Shown here piece after piece: positions 54,680 to 63,349 of a DNA stretch of 64,000 bases; positions within the stretch are counted from its first letter, which is position 1; each line of letters opens with the position of its first letter. Below the pieces are notes generated by a model. It was not told where the DNA came from. It worked only from the letters and a program-made list of their open reading frames with translations, and searched no databases. Made by a program: the position numbers and the translations under genes. The stretch is from Occallatibacter riparius (GTDB lineage: Bacteria > Acidobacteriota > Terriglobia > Terriglobales > Acidobacteriaceae), in NCBI RefSeq assembly GCF_025264625.1, contig NZ_CP093313.1:4402001-4466000 (forward strand). The letters are read 5' to 3'.

Positions 54680-54892
54680 TATTCCAGCCGAGTCTCGGGG
54701 CGGGGCCTACTGGGTAGGTCCGGGCTGTTACTGTATGAAATTCTCTCGATAAAACCACCTTTGTGTCCGCTTTGCATCTGAGTAGAAAGGTAGTTCCTGC
54801 ACTTAAAGCCGAAAGCCAAGCGGAATCAGGCCCTGTTTCGATTGGGTCAGGCCATTTTATCTACGCATGTAACAAACGGGGACCCTTTAGTT

Positions 54893-56065
54893 ATGCGCTT
54901 TTTAAGAGCAGTTAGCCTCAGTGGTTTTCTCTGTGCCGCAACACTAGTAACTCCCTTCCAGGCTCAAACTCAGACTTCATCGCCCGCAGCCTGGGTTTAC
55001 GTCTCGATGACACCGCCGAACAGCTCCGTCAATGAGATTGTGGGCTACGCGGCGGCGGCCAACGGATCCCTCACGCAGCTGCCCGGTTCGCCCTGGACCG
55101 CCGACGTCACCTCTATGGCGGTGAACGGCAAGTATCTGTTTGGCGCAAACCAGAACGGCGTCTACATTGACGCTTACCATATGAACGCGACGAGTGGCGC
55201 GCTCAGCCTCTGGTCGCAGACCGATGTGGCGAAGATGAACCCGAGTGACTGCGGCCACTCCGGGGATCTTGTGCTCGATCATACTGGCGCTACGCTCTAC
55301 GATTTGGATTTCGACGATGATGGCTGCGCCAACAACGACTACCGTTCGCTGAAGATCAACAGCTCGGTCGGCAGCCTGTCGAACCTCGGCACAACACAGG
55401 GCAACACCTGGCTCACCTCAACCCCCACCATTCTGGCGAACAATGTTTACGCCTACTCGGCATCGTGCCTGGGCAATATGTACTGGGGTGTGTGGGGTTA
55501 CAAGCGCCAGAGCAACGGCGACCTCACCGACCTGACGAGCTTCACGCGGACGCTGCCGACGCCCAAGTCGGGCGATTTCTGGTGCCCGTCCAATCCGGCG
55601 GCCGATCCGACGGGGCATGTTGCGATTGTGATGCAGCCGGTGGTGGCCGACAGCTTCAGCTCAGACGGCGGCGCGCAGATCGCGTCCTTCACGTCCGACG
55701 CCAATGGGAACCTGACTACGACCAACACCGCTGCGCAGATGCCGGTGGGCTCGTTCGGCGCGCCGTTTGCCACTTCCATGTCGCCGAGCGGGAAGCTTCT
55801 CGCCGTTGGCGGCAGTGCCGGGCTTCAGGTCTTCCATTTCAACGGAGCGGCTACCCCGACGAAGTACACGGGCCTGCTCGCGAATGTGGAAATCGACCAG
55901 ATGTTCTGGGACAAGCAGAACCATCTCTACGCCATCAGCCGGCCAGCGGGTAAGCTGTACGTCTTCACCATCACGCCTACGGGGGTAAGCCAGGCGCCCG
56001 GATCGCCGCATGCCATCAGCTCGCCGCAGCACGTGATTGTGCAGCCGCTGCCGCTGTATCAGTGA
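54893..56065 (+). CDS. Secreted seven-bladed beta-propeller protein (lactonase-like)
   Basis: 390 residues. Signal peptide (LRAVSLSGFLCAATLVTPFQ) then YVTN/lactonase-like propeller repeats: WVYVSMTPPNSSVNEIVGYA, LTQLPGSPWTADVTSMAVNG, GDLVLDHTGATLYDLDFDDD, SMSPSGKLLAVGGSAGLQVF, and NHLYAISRPAGKLYVFTITP. 6-Phosphogluconolactonase homology is structural; secreted acidobacterial members of this type have no assigned reaction. The start is ATG 54893; the frame opens 17 codons earlier. About 200 bp of AT-richer leader precede it. Confidence 0.85.
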   Translation: MRFLRAVSLSGFLCAATLVTPFQAQTQTSSPAAWVYVSMTPPNSSVNEIVGYAAAANGSLTQLPGSPWTADVTSMAVNGKYLFGANQNGVYIDAYHMNATSGALSLWSQTDVAKMNPSDCGHSGDLVLDHTGATLYDLDFDDDGCANNDYRSLKINSSVGSLSNLGTTQGNTWLTSTPTILANNVYAYSASCLGNMYWGVWGYKRQSNGDLTDLTSFTRTLPTPKSGDFWCPSNPAADPTGHVAIVMQPVVADSFSSDGGAQIASFTSDANGNLTTTNTAAQMPVGSFGAPFATSMSPSGKLLAVGGSAGLQVFHFNGAATPTKYTGLLANVEIDQMFWDKQNHLYAISRPAGKLYVFTITPTGVSQAPGSPHAISSPQHVIVQPLPLYQ

Positions 56066-56080
56066 AGAGTGGTTAGCAAT

Positions 56081-56116
56081 GAGTGGTCAGTGTCCAGGGT
56101 GCAGGACCGACCACTC
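56081..56116. terminator. Inverted repeat between two convergent genes
   Basis: GAGTGGTC (56081-56088) pairs with GACCACTC (56109-56116). It lies between converging stops, so it may end transcription of both; no long T-run follows. Confidence 0.4.
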
Positions 56117-56121
56117 ACCAC

Positions 56122-57486
56122 TTATTTCACCGCCTCGACCAGGCTCTTCTTCTCATCTAGCTGACTCAGTTCCCACATCAACACCGCGTCCCGCTTGGTG
56201 TTGATGGCCTGAGCTTTCAAATCCACGGTTTCGCCGGGCGCGTGGGCCCCTTCGCCTGTAGCGCCCACGCCCGCGAGACCGGGCACCAGGTCGGCGACAA
56301 AGGCAATGTCTCCCGCGCCGCGCTTCATGGGATCGAGTTCGGGCATTTCACCGAAACCCAACTCCTTGTTGGCACGATTCAGCAACTTCAGCAGCGCGCG
56401 ATTCTCTTCCGTGGGAGCCATTGCGGGATACCCCTCACCAAACTCGATTGTTGCGCCCGTTTTGGCGAGGTGTTCGCCCACGATCGCGCGCATCTTCTGT
56501 TCCACGCGCTCGGTCTGCTCGTTGCTGATGGTCCGGATGTCTCCGCTGGCATAGGCGGTGGGCGCGACGATGTTATCTTTGCCCGACGCGGTTGAGTTGT
56601 TGCCGGCATCATCGACGGTGATCTGGGTTCCGCCCGCCACCATGCCGACATTAAAGGTGAGATTCGGTTCGGGGAGTTTTGTGCGGAACTCGTCAATAAT
56701 CCGGGCAAGCTCGTAGATGGCGCCGTAGCCCATGTGCTCTGAAAAGATCCCAGACGAGTGACCGGTTTCTCCGGTGCTGTGGACGCGCCATGTGATCGAA
56801 CTGCGCCTGCTGACGCTGCCGTAGAACACTCCGTTCGATCGCGGAGTGCCTTCGAATTCCAGCGCGACGTCGCTCTGCTTTGCCGCCTCGCGCATGTCGC
56901 GCCGAGAGATGGACGCGGGCTCTCCGTGAGCTTCTTCATCGCCGCTGAGGACGACTCGCACCTCGATCTGGTCCAGTACACCCGCGGCCTGCAAGGCCTT
57001 CAGTGCGTAGAGCATGTCGACTAGGCCGCCCTTCATATCATTCACGCCGGGGCCGGTGGCGATGTCGCCGTTCACGGAGTACTTCTGGAAGGGGCTGGTC
57101 AGCTCGAACACCGTGTCCATGTGGCCGATGAGCAGGATGCGCTTTCCGCACTTGCCCTCGCCTTTGGAACAGGGATGCGTTGCGATCAGTACGCCCGCGC
57201 GGCCCACGTTATCGGGAGCGCGATCCATCGGCTTGAATTCCACCTGGAACCCGAGCGCCTTCAGCTCGTCCTCCATAATGTGCGCGACCGATCGCACGCC
57301 CTCGAGATTATGCGTGCCGCTGTTGATGTTGACGATGCGCTCGAGGAACGAATTGGCCTCGGATTCGTGCGCATCAACCCAGGCGGCGACGGTGCGATCC
57401 ACGGCAGGAGGCGCCTGGGCGGCGACGGGTAGCGAGCATAAAACCAGAAGAAGAGCAGGGAAGCTGAGTGTCCTAGAGGCGATCAT
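56122..57486 (-). CDS. M20-family metallopeptidase, secreted (carboxypeptidase G2 type)
   Basis: 454 residues. Signal peptide (PALLLVLCSLPVAAQAP). Dizinc site: His and Asp in LLIGHMDTVFE, bridging Asp in TGPGVNDMKGGLVDML, catalytic Glu in LSGDEEAHGEPAS, then Asp/Glu in DVALEFEGTPRS, with a final His expected in EGAHAPGETVDL. The dimerisation insert (SSITWRVHSTGETGHSSGIF) is typical. Cleaves C-terminal or acyl-amino residues in the periplasm; exact substrate unknown. Confidence 0.93.
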   Translation of the reverse strand: MIASRTLSFPALLLVLCSLPVAAQAPPAVDRTVAAWVDAHESEANSFLERIVNINSGTHNLEGVRSVAHIMEDELKALGFQVEFKPMDRAPDNVGRAGVLIATHPCSKGEGKCGKRILLIGHMDTVFELTSPFQKYSVNGDIATGPGVNDMKGGLVDMLYALKALQAAGVLDQIEVRVVLSGDEEAHGEPASISRRDMREAAKQSDVALEFEGTPRSNGVFYGSVSRRSSITWRVHSTGETGHSSGIFSEHMGYGAIYELARIIDEFRTKLPEPNLTFNVGMVAGGTQITVDDAGNNSTASGKDNIVAPTAYASGDIRTISNEQTERVEQKMRAIVGEHLAKTGATIEFGEGYPAMAPTEENRALLKLLNRANKELGFGEMPELDPMKRGAGDIAFVADLVPGLAGVGATGEGAHAPGETVDLKAQAINTKRDAVLMWELSQLDEKKSLVEAVK

Positions 57487-57533
57487 CGCTCACGAGCATA
57501 CCATCCGGTCTGCCCGGCGACGCTGCGGGGAGC

Positions 57534-58034
57534 TTAGATGATCGGCTGACAGCGCGAACTCTGGAAATCGTCGAAGTAGGTGACGAGTGCGCGGCAGATA
57601 TGCTCGGCGGCGCTGTTTTCTCCCGAGGTCTGGAGCACTTCCGTGGACCCGCCGATGCGCCAGTGATCCCTTCCCTCGTACTGTATGTCGACGAACTCGG
57701 GATCAGGCGAGGTCGTCGCCCACAGAGCGTGCAGCCCCGGAATTCCGCCAAGCAACAAGGTGAAGGTGCGCGAATCCCATTCGCGTTCGACGAAGCTTAG
57801 AGCCACGTTCTTCAGCACCAGGCTTTTGGGATGGGCTGGCAGTACGCGCCAAAGGAACAGTTCGCCCTTGTAGCGTTTGCCCTCGGCGGTGCTGCGAACA
57901 GCCTCCTGCAGATCGATCCACGCGCGCTGGGCCTCGCTGCGGAACATCGCCTCTCGCGCAGCCTGAGTAGACTCGCGGTGTTCCCGGAGTTGATCCGCCA
58001 TTTCCCTTGTACGCAAAAAGTCTGTAAAACCCAT
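57534..58034 (-). CDS. Cytoplasmic protein of unknown function
   Basis: 166 residues, no signal peptide or membrane helix. A charged helical start (FLRTREMADQLREHRESTQA) leads to an alpha/beta part (ELFLWRVLPAHPKSLVLKNV, FVDIQYEGRDHWRIGGSTEV) and an end with FDDFQSSRCQPII. I recognise no family. It stands alone, divergent from uvrA. Confidence 0.65.
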   Translation of the reverse strand: MGFTDFLRTREMADQLREHRESTQAAREAMFRSEAQRAWIDLQEAVRSTAEGKRYKGELFLWRVLPAHPKSLVLKNVALSFVEREWDSRTFTLLLGGIPGLHALWATTSPDPEFVDIQYEGRDHWRIGGSTEVLQTSGENSAAEHICRALVTYFDDFQSSRCQPII

Positions 58035-58362
58035 GTGGGGGCCCTCCGGCTACGGAAAACGCGCATGAGCGGGGGGATTCTTGCGCGGGTTATGAATGAC
58101 TTATTTTAACTTTCATTAAGTTACAGGGGGAGTTACGGGCGTTTGTCGGAAAGGTAATCGGGCGTAACCTCGAAAAGTGACGTTTGAGCGGCGGTGAGAG
58201 GGGACCAGCCCAGTTCATCCGTCCGAATCCGGCCAAAGCCAGGCCCAGGGCCGGGTGGCGGCAGAGCTTCTATAATGGAAGATGGCCTAATGTGCGTTTG
58301 TAACGTCATTGTCATCCATGCACATGCAGCCGTGATTACGCTCTCTTGAGGTCCTTCATCCC
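58035..58362. other. Intergenic region before uvrA
   Basis: 328 bp. A TATAAT at 58271-58276 on the plus strand could be the -10 of uvrA, but no good -35 lies 16-18 bp before it. A 60-codon minus-strand frame (58133-58315) with Pro/Gly-rich sequence is open but has no ribosome site. No LexA-like palindrome was recognised. Confidence 0.4.
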
Positions 58363-61269
58363 TTGAGCTCTGCCAACGAAGCCATCATCATCCGCGGTGC
58401 GCGGACGCACAACCTCAAGAACATCTCCTGCGAGATTCCGCACGGCAAGCTCACGGTTGTGAGCGGCGTGAGCGGGTCCGGGAAATCTTCCCTCGCGTTC
58501 GACACGATTTACGCCGAGGGGCAGCGCCGATACGTCGAATCGCTGTCAGCCTATGCGCGGCAGTTCCTGGAGCGGATTGAGAAGCCGGATGTGGACGAGA
58601 TCGACGGTCTGGCTCCGGCAATTGCGATCAAGCAGAAGAACACCACGCGCAATCCCCGTTCGACAGTGGCAACGGCGACCGAGATCTACGACTACCTGAG
58701 GCTGCTGTACGCGCGCTGTGGCGTGGTGCATTGCATTTATTGCGATGGGCTGGTGCGCCGCGACAGCATGGACGAGATCGCGGAGAGAATCCTTGCGCTC
58801 GGCGAAGGCACCCGCATCCAGGCGCTGTTCCCGGTGAAGCACGAGATCACCAAGGCCGAGCCTGAGAAGCCCACGCGCAAAACCAAGGCCGCGGCGGCGA
58901 AGGCGGCTGCTAAAGCTGCGGTTGAGTCGCCCATGACCGATGCGCTGAAGGCGCGGCTGAATGAGTTGCGCAGCGGAGGTTTCAACCGCCTCTATCAGCA
59001 TGGGCGCATCTTCGAGTTTTCGACGCCGGAGAGCCTGCTTGAGATTGATTTCACGCTGCCGGTATTCGTGCTGGTCGACCGCATCGTGGTGGATGCGGAG
59101 AACCGCGCGCGCATCGTGGATGCGGCCGAAATTGCGTATCGCGAGGCCGGCGAGGTGATCTTCGAAGAAGTTCCCAGGGATGAGAATGGCGAGCGTAAGA
59201 TGCATCGGTTCTCCGCGGCCTATGAGTGTGCGAGCTGTCACCGGCCCGGCCGCGAGCCGGAGCCGCGGCTGTTCAGTTTCAACAATCCGTTTGGCGCATG
59301 TCCGCGCTGCCAGGGGTTCGGCAACACGGTCGATTTCGATTTGAACCTGGTGATCCCGGATAAGGGGCTCAGCCTGAACGACGGAGCGATCGATCCGTGG
59401 AACCGGCCGAAGTATCGCAGCTGGTTCACCGACATGAAGAAGCAGGCCGGCGCGCTGGGCATCCCCATGGACGTGCCTTGGCGCGAGATGACCGACGAGG
59501 CGCGCGAGATTGTGCTGCGCGGCAAGGGCAGCAGCTTCGACGGAGTGTACGGGTTCTTCGCGCAGATGGAGCGGAAGAAGTACAAGCTGCACGTGCGCGT
59601 GATGCTGTCGAAGTATCGCGGCTATGCGGAGTGCCCCGAATGCCGAGGACAACGGCTCCGCGCCGAAGCGCGCGCGGTGCGGCTGAACGGCCTGAACATC
59701 TGCCAGGGCACGGCGCTCACGGTCGGCAAGGCGAAGGAGTTCTTCTCGAAGCTGACGCTGACGCCGATGCAAGCGGAGATCGCGGGGCAAATTCTGCATG
59801 AGGTGCGGCAACGGCTGACGTTCCTGGATGCGGTGGGGCTCGAATACCTGACCTTAGACCGGCTGGCTTCCACGCTATCAGGCGGTGAGGCGCAGCGCAT
59901 TCAGCTTGCGACTTCGTTGGGGTCGCAGCTTGTGGGTGCGCTCTATGTGCTCGACGAACCGTCGATCGGGCTGCATACGCGCGACACGGACAGGCTGATT
60001 CGCATTCTGAAAGACCTGCGCGATCTCGGCAACACGATCGTCGTTGTCGAGCATGATCCAGACGTACTGCGCGCCGCGGATCATCTGCTCGACCTCGGGC
60101 CAGGCGCCGGCGAGTTTGGTGGCAAGGTGCTGGCCGACGGCGTTCTGGCGGAGATTGAAGCGAATCCCAATTCGCTCACCGGGCGCTATCTCTCGGGGCA
60201 GATCACGATTCCAGTGCCATCGCGCCGGCGCGAGCCGGGCAGGGAAAAGCTGGTGCTGAAGGGCGCCTATGCCAACAACCTGCGTGGGCTGGATGTCGAG
60301 ATTCCGCTGGGGATGCTGGTGGCGATCACCGGCGTTTCTGGCTCGGGCAAATCGACGCTGGTGCACCAGGTGCTGTATCGCGCCGTCGCACGTGCGCTGG
60401 GCCAGAGCGACGGAAGTGATCCGAGTGGCGTGTTCAAGTCGCTGACGGGAGTGGAGCGGCTTAATGACGTTGTGCTCGTCGACCAGACGCCGATCGGGCG
60501 CACCCCGCGGTCGAATCCGATCACGTATATCAAGGGCTTCGATCTGATCCGCGAGATCTTTGCGTCGCAACCGGATGCGAAACGGATGTCGCTCACCCCG
60601 GGGCATTTCAGCTTCAACGTGCCGGGCGGACGCTGCAACACGTGCGAAGGCGATGGAACCGTCACGGTGGAGATGCAGTTCCTCGCCGATGTGGAACTGC
60701 CCTGCGAGGACTGCAACGGAACGCGCTATCAGCCGCGTATTCTCGAGGTGCAGTACAAGGGCAAGAACATCCACGAGGTGCTGCAGATGACGGTGAAGGA
60801 GGCGCTGCGGTTCTTCGTGGGCCAGCAGCGTTTGCTCGAGAAAATCGCGGTGCTCGATGAAGTCGGACTCGGTTATCTGCGACTGGGACAGTCGGCCACG
60901 ACTCTTTCGGGCGGCGAGGCGCAACGCGTGAAACTGGCGGCGCATCTCGCGGCCGTGCGTTCGGCGAATGCGAATGCGAAGCCGTCGCAGGCGAGCCGGA
61001 TCCTCTACATCCTCGACGAGCCGACGACCGGACTGCACTTCGATGACGTATCTAAGCTGCTCACCGCATTCAAGAAGCTGATTGACGGCGGCGGCTCGCT
61101 CATCGTGATTGAGCACAACCTGGACGTGATCAAGTCGGCGGATTGGGTGATCGACCTCGGACCCGAGGGCGGCGAGGGCGGCGGACACATAGTGGCAGAG
61201 GGAACGCCGGAGCAGATCGCGTCGAATCTGCATTCGCACACTGGGCACTGGCTGGCGAAGGTGATCTAG
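58363..61269 (+). CDS. uvrA: UvrABC excinuclease subunit A
   Basis: 968 residues from a TTG start with GAGG about 11 bp before it. Damage-scanning ATPase of nucleotide excision repair. First ATPase half: GVSGSGKSSLAFDTIYAEGQ and later LSGGEAQRIQLATSLGSQLV with VLDEPSIGLHTRD. Zinc pair CASC...CPRC near residues 290-320. Second half: GVSGSGKSTLVHQVLYRAVA, CNTC...CEDC zinc module, TTLSGGEAQRVKLAAHLAAV, and ILDEPTTGLHFDDVSKLL. An Ala/Lys-rich insert (about residues 168-190, KTKAAAAKAAAKAAVESP) sits in the UvrB-binding region. The last codons, GHWLAKVI, recur in a repeat at 62756. Confidence 0.97.
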   Translation: MSSANEAIIIRGARTHNLKNISCEIPHGKLTVVSGVSGSGKSSLAFDTIYAEGQRRYVESLSAYARQFLERIEKPDVDEIDGLAPAIAIKQKNTTRNPRSTVATATEIYDYLRLLYARCGVVHCIYCDGLVRRDSMDEIAERILALGEGTRIQALFPVKHEITKAEPEKPTRKTKAAAAKAAAKAAVESPMTDALKARLNELRSGGFNRLYQHGRIFEFSTPESLLEIDFTLPVFVLVDRIVVDAENRARIVDAAEIAYREAGEVIFEEVPRDENGERKMHRFSAAYECASCHRPGREPEPRLFSFNNPFGACPRCQGFGNTVDFDLNLVIPDKGLSLNDGAIDPWNRPKYRSWFTDMKKQAGALGIPMDVPWREMTDEAREIVLRGKGSSFDGVYGFFAQMERKKYKLHVRVMLSKYRGYAECPECRGQRLRAEARAVRLNGLNICQGTALTVGKAKEFFSKLTLTPMQAEIAGQILHEVRQRLTFLDAVGLEYLTLDRLASTLSGGEAQRIQLATSLGSQLVGALYVLDEPSIGLHTRDTDRLIRILKDLRDLGNTIVVVEHDPDVLRAADHLLDLGPGAGEFGGKVLADGVLAEIEANPNSLTGRYLSGQITIPVPSRRREPGREKLVLKGAYANNLRGLDVEIPLGMLVAITGVSGSGKSTLVHQVLYRAVARALGQSDGSDPSGVFKSLTGVERLNDVVLVDQTPIGRTPRSNPITYIKGFDLIREIFASQPDAKRMSLTPGHFSFNVPGGRCNTCEGDGTVTVEMQFLADVELPCEDCNGTRYQPRILEVQYKGKNIHEVLQMTVKEALRFFVGQQRLLEKIAVLDEVGLGYLRLGQSATTLSGGEAQRVKLAAHLAAVRSANANAKPSQASRILYILDEPTTGLHFDDVSKLLTAFKKLIDGGGSLIVIEHNLDVIKSADWVIDLGPEGGEGGGHIVAEGTPEQIASNLHSHTGHWLAKVI
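61243..61269 (+). repeat. Direct repeat, copy 1 (3' end of uvrA)
   Basis: These last 27 bp of uvrA, from GGGCACTGG to the TAG, match 62756-62782 in 26 positions. Confidence 0.9.
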
Positions 61270-61293
61270 ATGCGGATTATCGAAACCAATTGT

Positions 61294-62547
61294 CTATTGA
61301 GCCTTCACCAGAACCATCGAGGATGCTAGGCCATCGCCATTGGGAGCGGGTACCGCGCCGTTGATCAGTTTCAATGCCCCAGAAGTCTGATCGACCTGAA
61401 GGACGCAGATAGCAGAGGCCGCATTGGAGGCATAGAGGTAGGTTCCGGTGGGATCTACCACGAAAGCCGGCACCGGGCTGCAGCTTCCAGGGCCACCGTT
61501 GCCGGTCCAGGTAGAGATATCTTTAAGTTGACCAGTGCTGCTATCGATTGAATACGTGACTATCTGGTTGTAATCCAAAACAAACACGAACTTCCCTGAA
61601 GGATGCATCGCCAACCCGGCCAGGAAAGGTCCGGCCGCAAAGGCCGCGCCTGGCATGGGCGTCAATACGCCAGTGGTGGTGTTGCGCGTATATCCCTGGA
61701 CCTGATTCAACGCTGAGACCGCGACATAGACGAAATGGCCCGTGGGGTCAATCACGGGATCGCCGGGACCTGAGAAACTCGGGAGCAGGTAGGGCGACCC
61801 CGAAAGCTGCGTCAGTTCCTTCGTTGTTGGATCGATTGAGAACGCCGCGATACCCGCCTGAGGGTGTCCGTTCGCATCGTCGATGTCTGTTGCACCAATA
61901 GCCGCATAAACATTGTGTCCCGATGGGTCTACCACCAGCTGCCCGGCTCCGGATGCATTGCCGGAGTCGGGGCCGAAGCTGATCTTCGTTGAGAGAGGCG
62001 TGAGCTTTCCCGTCGCCGTATCGACGCTGAACCCAGTTACAAAGGCCTTCCAGGTGGCTGTGGGCATCATGACGTACAGCGCAGAGTTATCCGGCGTGAG
62101 GGCCATGAAGCCTGGGTCCATTCCTGCGAGTTCAGGATCCGGCAGGACAAACGGTGACCCGGCTACCAGCGTCAGGGTGCCATCAGAGTTGATTGAGAAC
62201 GCATTGAAGGCAGGGCCGGCCGCATTATGCCCGCCATTCTGAGCGGCGAACAGGAATTTCGTCGGAACAGTGGCTGCCATGTTGGGAGCACCCTTGACGT
62301 TCATCTGCACCGGCGCATTGGGGATTCCGGTGCTGGTGCTCAGCTTGTATTGATCGATGAAAGGATAGCCGCCTGCGTAAAGGTATTCAGTCACGTAGGT
62401 CGGTGGCGGATTCCCGCCTCCGCCGCTGCCGCCGGTCTTGGTTCCCGGAGAGGTGCTGCCGCATCCGACTGTGCAAAGGACCAGCGCAGACACCACGCTC
62501 AAACTGCCTGCAAAGCGCAACCCAGATGACGTCACGAGGATTGCCAC
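61294..62547 (-). CDS. Lipoprotein beta-propeller (lactonase-like)
   Basis: 417 residues. The N-terminus (SLSVVSALVLCTVGC) looks like a lipoprotein signal with the lipidated Cys in VGCGST, then a Gly-rich linker GGSGGGGNPPP. Propeller repeats follow: EYLYAGGYPFIDQYKLS, LFAAQNGGHNAAGPAFNAFS, LVVDPSGHNVYAAIG, VIDPTGHFVYVAVSALNQVQ, LAMHPSGKFVFVLDYNQIV and FVVDPTGTYLYASNAASAIC. This family is expanded in acidobacteria and has no firm reaction. The gene lies between the two copies of the uvrA-end repeat. Confidence 0.87.
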   Translation of the reverse strand: MAILVTSSGLRFAGSLSVVSALVLCTVGCGSTSPGTKTGGSGGGGNPPPTYVTEYLYAGGYPFIDQYKLSTSTGIPNAPVQMNVKGAPNMAATVPTKFLFAAQNGGHNAAGPAFNAFSINSDGTLTLVAGSPFVLPDPELAGMDPGFMALTPDNSALYVMMPTATWKAFVTGFSVDTATGKLTPLSTKISFGPDSGNASGAGQLVVDPSGHNVYAAIGATDIDDANGHPQAGIAAFSIDPTTKELTQLSGSPYLLPSFSGPGDPVIDPTGHFVYVAVSALNQVQGYTRNTTTGVLTPMPGAAFAAGPFLAGLAMHPSGKFVFVLDYNQIVTYSIDSSTGQLKDISTWTGNGGPGSCSPVPAFVVDPTGTYLYASNAASAICVLQVDQTSGALKLINGAVPAPNGDGLASSMVLVKAQ

Positions 62548-62755
62548 CTCTCTCTCCTAAGCAGCTTACATGACTTCGGATTTGAGTTGGCAGGAATTAT
62601 TCAGCAAAGTCAAATGAAGAATCTGTCATCTACTCGACGGCGGTGACTTCGCGGTGTGCGTGTATAGAGAGTCAAGCGCCGATGACGACGGCGCTGTCGG
62701 CTACGTCGAAGTCGAGCTAGCGGTAGCTGAAGATGTGGACTTCGAGGAACTCACG

Positions 62756-62782
62756 GGGCACTGGCTGGCGAAGGTGCTCTAG
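62756..62782 (+). repeat. Direct repeat, copy 2 of the uvrA 3' end
   Basis: Matches 61243-61269 except for one base (GTGCTCTAG for GTGATCTAG). It is the end of a short open stretch (about 62620-62782) reading GYVEVELAVAEDVDFEELTG followed by HWLAKVL and a stop; the upstream part has no resemblance to UvrA by eye. Confidence 0.88.
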
Positions 62783-62798
62783 GCACCGTCGCCAGCTC

Positions 62799-63305
62799 TC
62801 AATGGATCTGGCTGATAACGAATCCGTGCGCGTTGGCCTTTTTGTGGCATTCGAAGCATGACGCTCCCGAGTCATGAATTACGTCTTCAGTCTGGCCGTT
62901 GCCCATGAAGCGCTCGAAGCGCCATCCCCCGGTGTTTTTATAAAGGTTTGAGTCTTTGATCATCACGTCGACTCTCCTGCGACTGCCTTCGAAGATGATT
63001 CCATTCTGTTGCCGAGCCTCGCGCAGTTCGTACACGACTACCGAACCGTCAGCAAAGTTGCCGGAAGCATAGCCATCGACAGCCTTCTGATTGGCGAAGA
63101 TATGGTGCATGCCCTGTTCGCTCTCAGGTATCGGGCCGCCAGGCAGAATGACGCCGGTTCCTACATGTACCCACAGGCGGAAGTTGTTTGGGTATTGGAT
63201 GGGTTCAGATGCGTAGAGCAGCCCCATCGCGAGGATGAGGGTGAGCACCATCCATGCGCTTCGCCGGAAGCCAGCCCGAAGAGTGTTGAAAGAAGAATTC
63301 GTCAT
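62799..63305 (-). CDS. Cytochrome P460-like c-type heme protein
   Basis: 168 residues from ATG 63305. N-terminal hydrophobic signal/anchor (WMVLTLILAMGLLYASEP). The domain matches the P460 family: YPNNFRLWVHVGTGVI, GMHHIFANQKAVDGYASGNF, DGSVVVYELREA, EGSRRRVDVMIKD, NTGGWRFERFMGNGQ, and the heme site CFECHKK near the C-terminus. Known members oxidise hydroxylamine or bind NO; many in this group are untested. It lies 45 bp after the AraC-type regulator gene on the same strand, so that regulator may control it. Confidence 0.88.
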   Translation of the reverse strand: MTNSSFNTLRAGFRRSAWMVLTLILAMGLLYASEPIQYPNNFRLWVHVGTGVILPGGPIPESEQGMHHIFANQKAVDGYASGNFADGSVVVYELREARQQNGIIFEGSRRRVDVMIKDSNLYKNTGGWRFERFMGNGQTEDVIHDSGASCFECHKKANAHGFVISQIH

Positions 63306-63349
63306 GGACCGATTCTGCCCATGGCGGAAGCACCCGTATTGTAAGAAAT

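Noticed and set aside
58133..58315. A 60-codon minus-strand frame upstream of uvrA
   Set aside because: No ribosome site, Pro/Gly-rich composition and no recognisable relative; kept only as a note in the intergenic entry.
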